DNA from: an uncultured bacterium
GTDB lineage: Bacteria > Cyanobacteriota > Vampirovibrionia > Gastranaerophilales > Gastranaerophilaceae
Assembly: GCA_949297715.1 (NCBI GenBank)
Contig: CASFTJ010000006.1
Span: 1 to 64,000 of the forward strand
Direction of reading: 5' to 3'
Length of the DNA: 64,000 nt
Both the position numbers and the translations under genes were made by a program. Positions 53,909 through 63,781 of this stretch are shown here, piece after piece. The notes under the pieces were generated by a model. That model did no database searches. It had not been told where the DNA came from and worked only from the letters and a program-made list of their open reading frames with translations. Each line of letters opens with the position of its first letter. Positions within the stretch are counted from its first letter, which is position 1.

Positions 53909-54133
53909 ATGGTTACATTTATCTGGACAGTCCAAATTATATCAGCGTTGTTATTGATAATATTAATATTACTTCACTCACCAAAAGGCGACGGAATTGC
54001 GGGATTTGGCGGAGCATCGCAGATTTTTTCATCACAAAAAAGTGCTGAAAAAGGACTTAATAAAGTTACAGGAATTGTTGCTGCAGTATTTATTATTTGC
54101 ACATTCCTTCTCGGATACGGGATTATAAAATAA
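53909..54133 (+). CDS. secG: Protein translocase subunit SecG
   Basis: 74 residues, two membrane helices (about 3-22 and 51-72) joined by the conserved loop SPKGDGIAGFGGASQIFSSQ. A part of the SecYEG channel. AAAAAGGAGAAAAAAT precedes ATG. Three bases after the regulator gene. Confidence 0.95.
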   Translation: MVTFIWTVQIISALLLIILILLHSPKGDGIAGFGGASQIFSSQKSAEKGLNKVTGIVAAVFIICTFLLGYGIIK

Positions 54134-54162
54134 ATTCTCCCGTAAATTTTTAAGGGCAGATT

Positions 54163-54909
54163 ATGAGTGAAATATTTGCGCGTAACGAATTGTACTGGGG
54201 AAATGAAGCCCAGAAAATTTTGGCATCTAAACACGCTGCAATCTTCGGACTTGGCGGTGTCGGCGGGTATTGTGCGGAAACTCTTGCAAGAGCCGGTGTC
54301 GGGAAATTAACAATCGTCGATTTTGATACCGTATCCAAATCAAATATTAATCGTCAAATTGCAGCACTTCATTCTACAATAAACCTAAAAAAAACAGACG
54401 TAACCGCCAAAAGACTTAAAGATATAAATCCTGATTTAGAATTAATTGTAATTGACGATTTTTATACAAATGAAGACTCAATTCTTGACGGGGTTGATTT
54501 TGCAGCAGATGCAATAGACACACTCAGAGCAAAAATTTCATTACTTGAAAACTGTTATAAAAAAAGAATCCCCGTAATCAGCTCAATGGGTGCGGGAAAC
54601 AGAATTGCACCTGAAAAATTGTACATTTCAGACATTTCCGAAATAGAAAATAAAAATGCACCGTTTATATCAAATTGCATTTATCAGTTAAAAAAGCTTG
54701 GTATTGAAAAAGGGATTACGGTCGTCGCAAGCAGAGAAAAACCTTATTCAAAAGAAAAAATTCAAAACACTGAAACCGTCATTAAAAATTCAGGAGAAAA
54801 ATTGGAATTCAGCAAAATAACTCCTGCGTCAACACCTTTTGTTGCAAGCTGTGCCGGAATTTTTATGGCATCATTTATAGTCAGAAAATTTATTGAAGGA
54901 ATTGAATAA
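54163..54909 (+). CDS. tcdA: tRNA threonylcarbamoyladenosine dehydratase-like (TcdA)
   Basis: A 248-residue ThiF/MoeB/HesA-fold enzyme that cyclises t6A at position 37 of ANN-decoding tRNAs. The nucleotide-binding motif GLGGVGGYCAETLARAG (about 30-46) is followed by IVDFDTVSKSNINRQ and ADAIDTLRAKISL. AAGGGCAGATT precedes ATG. Its stop overlaps the next start by one base. Confidence 0.9.
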   Translation: MSEIFARNELYWGNEAQKILASKHAAIFGLGGVGGYCAETLARAGVGKLTIVDFDTVSKSNINRQIAALHSTINLKKTDVTAKRLKDINPDLELIVIDDFYTNEDSILDGVDFAADAIDTLRAKISLLENCYKKRIPVISSMGAGNRIAPEKLYISDISEIENKNAPFISNCIYQLKKLGIEKGITVVASREKPYSKEKIQNTETVIKNSGEKLEFSKITPASTPFVASCAGIFMASFIVRKFIEGIE

Positions 54910-55613
54910 TGCTTAATATTTTAGTAACAGGAGCCTCAAAAGGTATCGGAAGACAAATTGCAGAAGAATTGAAAACTTGCGGAAATCTCTTTGTAACAGG
55001 TCGAAATAAAGAAGCACTAATTTCTATTGGCGCAAAAGATTACTGTATTTGTGATTTAGCAGACTCTCCAGAAATCCTCGGGGATTTTATTGAACAAAAT
55101 AATATAAATGTTTTAATTAACAACGCAGGAGAATATATCTACGGCGCCATAGATAAAATGAAGCTTGACGAAATTCAAAAAATTCACAAAACAAACTTAA
55201 TTGCACCGGCATATTTAATTTCACGCGCCGTTCCATATATGAAAGCACAAAGGTTCGGCAGGATAATTAATATCGGCTCAATTTCAGGTATTATGGGCGA
55301 AGCAAATGCAAGCCTTTATTCCTCCTCCAAAGCGGGGCTTATGGGACTTACAAAAGCGCTTGCACTTGAGCTTGCAGAATTTAACATTACCGTAAACACG
55401 ATTAATCCGGGCTGGGTTGAAACTAATCTCGGAACTGATTCAATTGAACAATCAGAATTTACTAAAGAAGAAATACTTGACTGTATTCCGCAAAAAAGAT
55501 TTGTCACACCTGAAGAAGTTGCAAAGCTTGTTAAATACCTTATCTCTGACAATGCAAGAGGAATTACGGGACAAGGAATTAATCTATGCGCAGGATTAAG
55601 TGTCGGAATTTAA
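54909..55613 (+). CDS. Short-chain dehydrogenase/reductase (FabG-like)
   Basis: 234 residues of the classical SDR fold: cofactor motif TGASKGIGRQIAEEL (about 7-21), NNAGEY, catalytic Ser in NIGSISGIMGE, and the Tyr-x-x-x-Lys site YSSSKAGLMGLTKAL, then NTINPGWVET. It could be a 3-oxoacyl-ACP reductase or act on another alcohol/ketone. It begins inside the TcdA stop (TAATG), so it is translationally coupled. Confidence 0.88.
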   Translation: MLNILVTGASKGIGRQIAEELKTCGNLFVTGRNKEALISIGAKDYCICDLADSPEILGDFIEQNNINVLINNAGEYIYGAIDKMKLDEIQKIHKTNLIAPAYLISRAVPYMKAQRFGRIINIGSISGIMGEANASLYSSSKAGLMGLTKALALELAEFNITVNTINPGWVETNLGTDSIEQSEFTKEEILDCIPQKRFVTPEEVAKLVKYLISDNARGITGQGINLCAGLSVGI

Positions 55614-55630
55614 TTGGGAATTATAAATTG

Positions 55631-56008
55631 TTATTTATTATTCTCATAAATATCTATTAAACGATGTTCTGATACTTTTTCAAGTTCTTCACAAATACCG
55701 ATTTCATCAATTGCTCTGGTTTTCAAAACAACTTCATTAATTTTTACATGATGAAACTTGTTATAAAGTCTTTCCATGATATTTCTTGGTTTTATATCAG
55801 AAAAACAAAGAGCTAATCGAACTTTCTTAGGATCATTCTTGCTTACAAAAGGCTTCATACTCACTACTGAATCGTATTTTTTTGAAAATGAATCAATTGC
55901 AGGCATTTTCTTTATTGAATTAAACATCTCCTCAGACACATTTAAAGGATTACGTTTTAAAGCACCAAATGATTGTGCTAAATTTGGGGTAATTGTTTGA
56001 ATTTCCAT
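55631..56008 (-). CDS. Small protein with TPNLAQSFG N-terminus, unknown function
   Basis: 125 residues of no recognised family. The start MEIQTITPNLAQSFGALKRNP resembles the I-x-P-(x)n-SF-G opening of the 26148 protein. The rest is a small alpha/beta-like domain (VRLALCFSDIKPRNIMERLYN, then VLKTRAIDEIGICEE). ATG at 56008 is chosen for the AAAGGA site before it; a longer frame reaches 56071. It follows the GT9 gene (stop 56052) and is probably co-transcribed. Confidence 0.72.
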   Translation of the reverse strand: MEIQTITPNLAQSFGALKRNPLNVSEEMFNSIKKMPAIDSFSKKYDSVVSMKPFVSKNDPKKVRLALCFSDIKPRNIMERLYNKFHHVKINEVVLKTRAIDEIGICEELEKVSEHRLIDIYENNK

Positions 56009-56051
56009 TTTATTTTCCTTTCTATTAATGGGGTACAAAAGTATTCTATTA

Positions 56052-57047
56052 CTAAAAAACAGTGTTTGCAATAGTTTCAGCTAAAATTTTTAAACAATCT
56101 AAAGTTTCACAAGTTGTCTGTCGTTTTTCCCATAAACATGGTTTAATAGGGCAAGAATCGTTTGCTTTTATTGCAGTAACAAGATTTGACTTTGGAATTA
56201 ATTTTTTATCATCTGTCGGCCCGAAAATTGCATAAGTCTTGGTTCTCATCGCAACTGCCACATGCAAAGGTGCTGAATCAGAACAAATAAATTTTTCGGC
56301 TTGTCCGATTAATACAGCTAAATCTTTAAGGCTTTTGGTTTTTCCGTAATAATTTTCAAACAATTCATTGTCATTAACATTTTTGAGAATAATTTCAATA
56401 CATTCACTATCATCAGGCCCGCCTGCTAAGATAACTTTTTTACCTTTAGATAAAAGTATATTAATAGTTTCCGCCCAAATTTCAGGCGTAATTGTTTTAA
56501 CTATACCCTTTTGAACGCTTAAACGGCTGACTCCGGGGTGAATAAGTATGGAATTGGGGATTTTTTGCTGAGGCGGGATATCAATTTCCGGAAGTTCCGT
56601 TACATTATCCGTAAGAGCTGAAACTAAGTCATGGTACATCTTGCAGGCATATTGATTTTTATTCAGCGGAATCGCTTTTGTAAGAAGTTTTCGGCTTAAA
56701 TTTCCCGTATCATATCCGTAACGCTCTTTAATTCGGGTTAAAAATAATAAAACACTTATAAACTTATTTCCGCCTGAAGATATGACTATATCAAACTTTC
56801 CGGCTCTTGCCTTAAAGATAAATTTCAAAAGTTCAAGATATTTATTTTCACCTTTGACATCAATTAAAATCAAATCATCAATGATATTCGTCAAATCTTT
56901 AACCGATTTACTCCTCGGCTCAAGCGCAAGAGTAATTTTTGAATTCGGAAATTCTTTTTTTAAAGAAATTAAACTTGGCAGAAAAAATATCTCATCACCA
57001 ATTCCGCCAAAATTTATCGCTAAAATATTTTTAAAATCATTTTTCAT
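56052..57047 (-). CDS. Glycosyltransferase family 9 (heptosyltransferase-like)
   Basis: 331 residues with the two-domain GT-B fold. It has NFGGIGDEIFFLPSLISLK at the start and ILIHPGVSRLSVQKGI in the middle. The donor-site segment is CSDSAPLHVAVAMRTKTYAIFGPTD, the family 9 signature. It would add heptose or a related sugar to the LPS core, implying an outer membrane. No Shine-Dalgarno; TGCTAAAAT lies 9 bases before ATG. Divergent from comM with a shared 63-base promoter region. Confidence 0.88.
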   Translation of the reverse strand: MKNDFKNILAINFGGIGDEIFFLPSLISLKKEFPNSKITLALEPRSKSVKDLTNIIDDLILIDVKGENKYLELLKFIFKARAGKFDIVISSGGNKFISVLLFLTRIKERYGYDTGNLSRKLLTKAIPLNKNQYACKMYHDLVSALTDNVTELPEIDIPPQQKIPNSILIHPGVSRLSVQKGIVKTITPEIWAETINILLSKGKKVILAGGPDDSECIEIILKNVNDNELFENYYGKTKSLKDLAVLIGQAEKFICSDSAPLHVAVAMRTKTYAIFGPTDDKKLIPKSNLVTAIKANDSCPIKPCLWEKRQTTCETLDCLKILAETIANTVF

Positions 57048-57056
57048 AACATTATT

Positions 57057-57065
57057 ATTTTAGCA
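57057..57065 (-). promoter_or_regulatory. Extended -10 box of the GT9 gene
   Basis: Minus strand TGCTAAAAT (57065-57057) fits TGnTAtAAT; ATG follows 9 bases later, giving a leader of only a few bases. Confidence 0.45.
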
Positions 57066-57098
57066 AAAAAATTTTAGAGTTATCAGAAAATTTTTATG

Positions 57099-57104
57099 TA
57101 TAAT
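57099..57104 (+). promoter_or_regulatory. -10 box of comM, apparently leaderless
   Basis: Perfect TATAAT 6 bases before ATG, so transcription should begin at or next to the A of the start codon. No Shine-Dalgarno. A recognisable -35 at normal spacing is not evident. Confidence 0.5.
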
Positions 57105-57110
57105 TAACTT

Positions 57111-58649
57111 ATGGTAAATAAAGTAACAACCTCAACCGTAATAGGGTTGGATGCATACAAAATAACGGTGGAAATTGATGTAATAAACTCACTTCCCGGG
57201 ATTTCAATTGTCGGACTTCCCGATACTGCCGTAAACGAAGCACGTGACAGAGTTCGCTCTGCAATCAAAAACAGCGGTTACACCTTTCCGACCAAAAAAG
57301 TTGTCATAAACCTTGCTCCTGCTGACTTAAAGAAAAACGGAACAAATTTTGACCTTCCGATAGCTGTTGGAATTCTGGTTGAAGAAGAAGTTATTGAAAG
57401 TGAAAAAATAAAAGAATACGCTTTTATCGGAGAGCTATCGCTCGACGGCAAAATCAGAGGAGTAAGCGGTGTTCTTCCAATTATCTTAGGACTTAAAAGT
57501 TCAGGAGTTAAAAATGTAATAGTTCCGTCCGTAAACGCAAATGAAGCTGCACTTGCTGACGGAATAAATATTTATGGAGCAGAAGACCTTACAGATGTTG
57601 TAAACCATTTTATTGAAACTCCATTAAAAATTACAAAAATTGACCTCAATTCATATTTAACAAACTCTGATGAAAATGAATATATTTATGATTTTAAAGA
57701 TGTAAAGGGGCAAAAAAAGGCCAAGAAAGCTTTAGAAATTGCAGCCGCAGGCGGGCATAATCTTCTTATGTCAGGCTCTCCGGGATCAGGGAAAACTCTG
57801 ATGGCAAAATGTTTTCCGTCAATTCTGCCGCCGCTTGAACTCAGTGAAGCACTTGAAATTACCAAAATATACAGTATTTCAGGACTTTTATCTCCAGATG
57901 AACCTTTAATGACAAAACGACCGTTCCGTCCTGTTCACCATACGGCGTCTGCAAACGGGATTATCGGGGGCGGTTCAAACCCAAAACCGGGAGAAATTAC
58001 ACTTGCACACCGAGGGGTATTATTTTTAGATGAAATCGTCGAATTTCCCCGTCAAGTTCTGGAAGTTTTAAGACAGCCGCTTGAAGATGCTAAAGTCGTA
58101 ATCTCTCGTGCTAATCATTCAATTACTTATCCTGCAAAATTTATGCTTCTTGCTGCGATGAATCCATGCCCGTGCGGGTTTCTCGGAGATAAAGAAAAAC
58201 AATGCACCTGCTCGGATTTTCAAATAAACAGATATCTTTCTAAACTCTCGGGCCCGCTTTTAGACAGAATTGATCTTCAAATAGAAGTCCCGAGATTAAC
58301 CTCGGAAGAACTTCTTAAATCAACAGCCTTGGAAGAAACTTCAGCGGATATAAGAAAACGGGTAATTTCTGCAAGAAAAATCCAAACTACAAGATACAAA
58401 AATGATAATATTCTTACAAACTCCGAACTTACCCCAAAACTTATCAAAAAATATTGCAAATTAGATAAAGAATCTGAAGAACTTCTTAAAACCGCAATAG
58501 TTAAATACCAACTCTCAGGAAGACGCTATGACAGAATTTTAAAACTTGCCAGAACAATCGCTGATCTTGATAATTCAGCTGATATCAAACAAACCCATAT
58601 AATGCAGGCTCTTCAATATAGAACTTTTATTAATCCTGCATTAACTTAA
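57111..58649 (+). CDS. comM: YifB/ComM family Mg-chelatase-like AAA+ ATPase
   Basis: 512 residues. The N-terminal Lon-like fold (to about 180) has LPDTAVNEARDRVRSAIKNSG. The AAA+ core has GSPGSGKTLMAKCFPSILPPL (about 220-240), Walker B LFLDEIVEF, AMNPCPCGFLGD and arginine finger region LLDRIDL. The family is a branch-migration helicase aiding natural transformation in some bacteria. The start agrees with the family. It converges on the pilin-like gene with a four-base overlap of ends. Confidence 0.95.
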   Translation: MVNKVTTSTVIGLDAYKITVEIDVINSLPGISIVGLPDTAVNEARDRVRSAIKNSGYTFPTKKVVINLAPADLKKNGTNFDLPIAVGILVEEEVIESEKIKEYAFIGELSLDGKIRGVSGVLPIILGLKSSGVKNVIVPSVNANEAALADGINIYGAEDLTDVVNHFIETPLKITKIDLNSYLTNSDENEYIYDFKDVKGQKKAKKALEIAAAGGHNLLMSGSPGSGKTLMAKCFPSILPPLELSEALEITKIYSISGLLSPDEPLMTKRPFRPVHHTASANGIIGGGSNPKPGEITLAHRGVLFLDEIVEFPRQVLEVLRQPLEDAKVVISRANHSITYPAKFMLLAAMNPCPCGFLGDKEKQCTCSDFQINRYLSKLSGPLLDRIDLQIEVPRLTSEELLKSTALEETSADIRKRVISARKIQTTRYKNDNILTNSELTPKLIKKYCKLDKESEELLKTAIVKYQLSGRRYDRILKLARTIADLDNSADIKQTHIMQALQYRTFINPALT

Positions 58650-59338
58650 AACTTCAAGTTTAAAAAATACTTGTCATCTTTTGCTGCGTAATAGGCACAA
58701 TTAACCCCTAAAAGTTCATCCTTTGAAATACTCTCTGGGTTACAGTAAAATTTATAATTCGTTACGGGATAAAGAGTTCCGGGCTCACCCAATGCAACAA
58801 AATTTTTATCTATTAATTGAAATACAAAAACATCGTAGCCTAATTTGTTAGGCTTATCATTACCGCCATTTATATCTATAAGCACAATAAGAGGATCATC
58901 TTTCATTATCGGCTTATTTACTCTAAAAAGCTTATCGTCAACAACTATATCTATACCATTTTTATATACCAAATCAGAAATTTTAGCTTTACCATTCATT
59001 GTATAATACTCTTTTGTAGGACAAGCTTTATTTTTGTGTTTGTTTTTCTCTCCACATTCAAAACTTTTTAAATTCCTCTTGATAGCTTCTGAAAGATACC
59101 AATAATAAATATCATTACCGTCATCTTCTTCAAAGGGCTGTGTTGTTACATAACGCATTGCTTCATTTAATATAAAAACAGACTTTTTTAACCTTAAAGA
59201 ATAACTTCTTTTTGCAACATGCTTATGAACAATTACAGTCATAACTGCAACGAACAGTATAAATACACCTATGTTGATTAAAAATCGGTATACACTCATT
59301 CCGTCCAATAATATTCTTTTATTTATAAACATCATCAC
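58646..59338 (-). CDS. Pilin-like membrane protein, unknown function
   Basis: 230 residues with one N-terminal membrane helix (about 15-37) followed by a charged helix and a globular part, the plan of type II/IV pseudopilins. The prepilin peptidase site with Glu at +5 is not visible. The C-terminal part has LIDINGG then KPNKLGYDVFVFQL, matching LVDVNGKKGPNKAGYDLFEV of the partial gene at 63782. In-frame starts GTG 59338, ATG 59335 and ATG 59332 cannot be told apart; no strong ribosome site is seen. Confidence 0.7.
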   Translation of the reverse strand: MMMFINKRILLDGMSVYRFLINIGVFILFVAVMTVIVHKHVAKRSYSLRLKKSVFILNEAMRYVTTQPFEEDDGNDIYYWYLSEAIKRNLKSFECGEKNKHKNKACPTKEYYTMNGKAKISDLVYKNGIDIVVDDKLFRVNKPIMKDDPLIVLIDINGGNDKPNKLGYDVFVFQLIDKNFVALGEPGTLYPVTNYKFYCNPESISKDELLGVNCAYYAAKDDKYFLNLKF

Positions 59339-59385
59339 CCAAAACTCTTATTTTAAACCATGCCTTTATTTTAATGATTATAACA

Positions 59386-59916
59386 CTACATATTCGAATT
59401 TACAAGATAAATAATTAAACCTATTATCGCCGAAATTCCTAAATAAACCAACGGATCGTGTTTTTTCTTAATACTCATGACAAAAAGAATTATAAATAAA
59501 CCTAATCCGATTAAGCTGAATTCATTCAAAAACATATTCACGCCGACTGCCGCCAAAAGCCCGCAGCCTGCCGGTTTCAGACAATATATAATTGATTTTA
59601 CATACTCATTATCCTCAAACTGTTTAAGTAATATTGAAACAATTATAACAATAATCAAAGATGGCAAAACAACTGATGCCGTCGCAATCACAGAACCCAA
59701 AACTCCTGAAGTAGTAAACCCTGCAAATGTTGCAACATTCACCCCGACAGGCCCCGGGGTAATTGATGCTACCGCAATCATATCAGTTAACTGTTTTGCT
59801 GTATACCAGTGACGGGTTTCTGCAATATGATACAAAAACGGTATCGTTGCATACCCTCCGCCAAATGAAAATAAGCCTATATGGAAAAATTCAAGAAATA
59901 ATTGAAGATAAATCAT
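59386..59916 (-). CDS. chrA: Chromate transporter, C-terminal half-type subunit
   Basis: 176 residues of a short-chain CHR family protein with about five membrane helices. FHIGLFSFGGGYATIPFLYH (about 11-30) and the family motif ITPGPVGVNVATFAGF (about 51-66) are intact. With its neighbour it makes one transporter from two half-length genes, exporting chromate or, more likely here, another oxyanion. It overlaps the upstream half by four bases. Confidence 0.9.
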   Translation of the reverse strand: MIYLQLFLEFFHIGLFSFGGGYATIPFLYHIAETRHWYTAKQLTDMIAVASITPGPVGVNVATFAGFTTSGVLGSVIATASVVLPSLIIVIIVSILLKQFEDNEYVKSIIYCLKPAGCGLLAAVGVNMFLNEFSLIGLGLFIILFVMSIKKKHDPLVYLGISAIIGLIIYLVNSNM

Positions 59917-60473
59917 TCTTTTACCTCCGTTTTATTTCTGTTTAAAATAAACTGCCTTATAACTCCCGTTAATATCGCTAAAATTATAAGTATTGCAGGA
60001 GAAATTTTTAAACATAAAGAACACAAAAATACTATAAAAAATACCCAAAATGTAAATCTGCCTTTTATACTTTTACTCCATATTTCTTTTATTGCAAGAT
60101 AAATTAAAACAAGAACTCCGATTCCGACTCCCCAAAAAATTCCTTGAATAAATCTTAAATTAATAAGTTCTTCAAGAATTTTAGCTAAAACGACAATAAA
60201 CAAAAACGCAGGCAGCACCATTCCAAAAATTGCCGTAATCGCCCCCATAGTTCGTTTCAATTTATACCCGACAAATATTGAAAGATTTGCAGCTATTAAA
60301 CCCGGAAGACTCTGGCTTAGTGCCATATATTCGCACAATTCATCATTATCAATCCACCCGCGCTTTTCTATAAGCTCTGACTGCATTATCGGTAAAATTA
60401 CATAACCTCCGCCCAACAACAATGTCCCGATCTTAAAAAATACTTTAAAGATTTCGTATAATGATTTTTCCAT
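59913..60473 (-). CDS. chrA: Chromate transporter, N-terminal half-type subunit
   Basis: 186 residues with the same CHR layout: FFKIGTLLLGGGYVILPIMQ, then ALSQSLPGLIAANLSIFVGY. The Gly-Gly-Gly-Tyr and Pro-Gly motifs face the transport path in the family. It starts one base after the atpC stop, so it belongs to the atpD-atpC operon, an unusual place for a CHR transporter. Confidence 0.9.
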   Translation of the reverse strand: MEKSLYEIFKVFFKIGTLLLGGGYVILPIMQSELIEKRGWIDNDELCEYMALSQSLPGLIAANLSIFVGYKLKRTMGAITAIFGMVLPAFLFIVVLAKILEELINLRFIQGIFWGVGIGVLVLIYLAIKEIWSKSIKGRFTFWVFFIVFLCSLCLKISPAILIILAILTGVIRQFILNRNKTEVKE

Positions 60474-60474
60474 A

Positions 60475-60867
60475 CTAATTATTCAATGTTGCTTTCAATC
60501 GCGCCATTGCTCTTGCTACCGCGGCTTCCGCACGCTTAGAATCTATTGATGCATCTTTATCGGCAAGCCGTTCTTTTGCCCTTCTTAATGCCGCCTCAGC
60601 TCTTGCAACATCAATATCATCACCGCATTCTGCTGTCGTTGTTAAAATTATACATTCGTTGTCTTTAAACTGAAGAACCCCGCCCATCGTTGTATAAGAC
60701 TTCGATTCTTCTCCTTTTTTAATTTTTGTAACACCTATATCTAATGCAGCCATCACAGGAATGTGGTTTTTCAAAATCCCAAATTCGCCGTCTGTGCCAC
60801 GTGTATATATTTCATCAACATCTTCGTCAAATACAACTTTTTCGTGAGTAATTATTTTTAAATGCAT
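60475..60867 (-). CDS. atpC: ATP synthase epsilon subunit
   Basis: 130 residues: an N-terminal beta sandwich (LKIITHEKVVFDEDVDEI, GILKNHIPVMAAL) and a C-terminal helical hairpin rich in Ala/Arg (VARAEAALRRAKERL) that can inhibit ATPase activity. It follows atpD by 44 bases. Confidence 0.95.
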   Translation of the reverse strand: MHLKIITHEKVVFDEDVDEIYTRGTDGEFGILKNHIPVMAALDIGVTKIKKGEESKSYTTMGGVLQFKDNECIILTTTAECGDDIDVARAEAALRRAKERLADKDASIDSKRAEAAVARAMARLKATLNN

Positions 60868-60911
60868 AAATTCCTCTTGTTTTAAAGCGCATAATTAATA
60901 CATATATTTAA

Positions 60912-62339
<1,428 letters not shown>

Positions 62340-62342
62340 TCA

Positions 62343-62371
62343 ATTATAAAACAATAAAAAATAAATAGCAA
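62343..62371 (-). promoter_or_regulatory. Promoter of the atpD-atpC-chrA operon
   Basis: Minus strand: TTGCTA (62371-62366), a 17-base spacer, perfect TATAAT (62348-62343), 21 bases before the atpD start. Confidence 0.65.
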
Positions 62372-62457
62372 ATCTAAAACAACTGCTCCGGTGAACTAAA
62401 AATAACTTAAAAAAACTAAACATAAGGTTAATTTTTCTTAAAATAACTAAAAAGCAA

Positions 62458-62486
62458 TTGCCTAATTTGATTTAGCGGAGTAAAAT
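62458..62486 (+). promoter_or_regulatory. Candidate leaderless promoter of the PlsC-like gene
   Basis: TTGCCT (62458-62463), a 17-base spacer, TAAAAT (62481-62486), then 6 bases to ATG at 62493. Confidence 0.5.
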
Positions 62487-62492
62487 TTATTT

Positions 62493-63314
62493 ATGGCATT
62501 AGAGGAACAATTATATTCTGACATCCCTCCGACTAAGCTTCGGAACAAAGAGGAGAAATTTAAACCGGCAAAGACAAGTAAATTCTGGCTTTGGGTAGCG
62601 AGTTTATTCTTTTTTAATATGCTTCAAAACAGATTTTTTGCATTTCGCTATCAGGGAGAAGAAAATTATTTTGACGGCGGACAGGATGTTCCAACAATAC
62701 TTTTTGCACCACACTGCAACTGGTGGGACGGAATTGTTTATTATAATATTACTCACAGAATTTTCCATAAAGAAATCCGGCTTATGGTTGAGGAGCTTAA
62801 CAGATTTCCGCTTTTACGCAGAGGCGGAGCATATTCTGTAAACAAAAAGTCGCCACAATCTGCTATGGAAGCTCTTAAATATTCAATCGAAGTTGTCGGG
62901 GATACAAGAAATTTGCTTTGTATTTTTCCGCAAGGAATTATCAGACCTCCGCATTTCAGACCGTTTGAATTTCAAACAGGACTTGCTTATATTGCGCAAA
63001 ATGCCGTTAAAAGATACGGGAAAGTTAATTTAATCCCTATTGCAATTGATTATTGCTTTTTAAGAGATAACAGACCTGAAGTAATTGTAAAATTTGGCAA
63101 GAGAATTGAGCTAAGAGATTCGAATATTGACAGAAAACAATATACCCACTTACTTGAAAGAGCTTTAACTGAAGTTTGCGACCAGCAGCATAAAGAAATT
63201 TCTCACGGAGAGATTTCGGATTATAAAATCCTGTTTAAACAGCATCTTAAATGGTACAGAAGAATTGAACAAAGACTTAAAAGAATTGATCTTCCGCCTG
63301 TTTCGGGAGTATAA
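62493..63314 (+). CDS. 1-acyl-glycerol-3-phosphate acyltransferase-like protein (PlsC family)
   Basis: 273 residues. The H-x4-D catalytic motif appears as PHCNWWDG (about 73-80), and the FPEGTR-type glycerophosphate site as FPQGIIRPP (about 150-158). One membrane-associated segment lies at 30-50 (FWLWVASLFFFNMLQNRF). It would acylate a lysophospholipid or a related acceptor at the inner membrane. The rest is basic. Likely leaderless, with a bidirectional terminator after it. Confidence 0.88.
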   Translation: MALEEQLYSDIPPTKLRNKEEKFKPAKTSKFWLWVASLFFFNMLQNRFFAFRYQGEENYFDGGQDVPTILFAPHCNWWDGIVYYNITHRIFHKEIRLMVEELNRFPLLRRGGAYSVNKKSPQSAMEALKYSIEVVGDTRNLLCIFPQGIIRPPHFRPFEFQTGLAYIAQNAVKRYGKVNLIPIAIDYCFLRDNRPEVIVKFGKRIELRDSNIDRKQYTHLLERALTEVCDQQHKEISHGEISDYKILFKQHLKWYRRIEQRLKRIDLPPVSGV

Positions 63315-63336
63315 AAAGTTTCAAATTTTAAACATA

Positions 63337-63366
63337 AAAAAAGACGGATTTAATACCGTCTTTTTT
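63337..63366. terminator. Bidirectional terminator
   Basis: AAAAAAGACGG (63337-63347) pairs with CCGTCTTTTTT (63356-63366) around an 8-base loop, between the convergent PlsC-like and 63388 genes. Confidence 0.85.
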
Positions 63367-63387
63367 AATTTTCCTATTTCCTATTAA

Positions 63388-63672
63388 TTATGCAACGACT
63401 CTTGATACAAAATTTGTAATCTCGAAAAATGTATCTTTTACAAACTCTTTCGCTAACGTGCTCACCGGTCTGTTTTCAAGACAATCAAATACATAGTATA
63501 TCGGATCACGTGAATTGTTAAATCTCATTCTTCGATCTTTCTTATCTAAATATGTAAAATCTTCATAAGAAAAACCTTTATTACTTCTGCGTCTTGTTCT
63601 TTTTCTAATCAATGTACCAAACTGTCCGTTTCCGTTGGTATCGTTCTTCGAACCTGATGCTGTTGGAATCAT
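63388..63672 (-). CDS. Small basic protein, unknown function
   Basis: 94 residues: a Gly/Asn/Ser-rich start, then an Arg-rich stretch (TLIRKRTRRRSNKGFSYED), a central YLDKKDRRMRFN, and a hydrophobic amphipathic C-terminus (FFEITNFVSRVVA). Not recognised. GAAAGAGAG lies before ATG. It sits between the terminator and the partial pilin-like gene on the same strand. Confidence 0.65.
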   Translation of the reverse strand: MIPTASGSKNDTNGNGQFGTLIRKRTRRRSNKGFSYEDFTYLDKKDRRMRFNNSRDPIYYVFDCLENRPVSTLAKEFVKDTFFEITNFVSRVVA

Positions 63673-63781
63673 TTGCTTGCTCTCTTTCTTAACTTCTCTT
63701 TATTTATCTCTTACTTATATATAAAGTATATAACACTTAAAAAATTGCTTTTCTTACTCTGTTTTATTAAGAAATGTTAAC

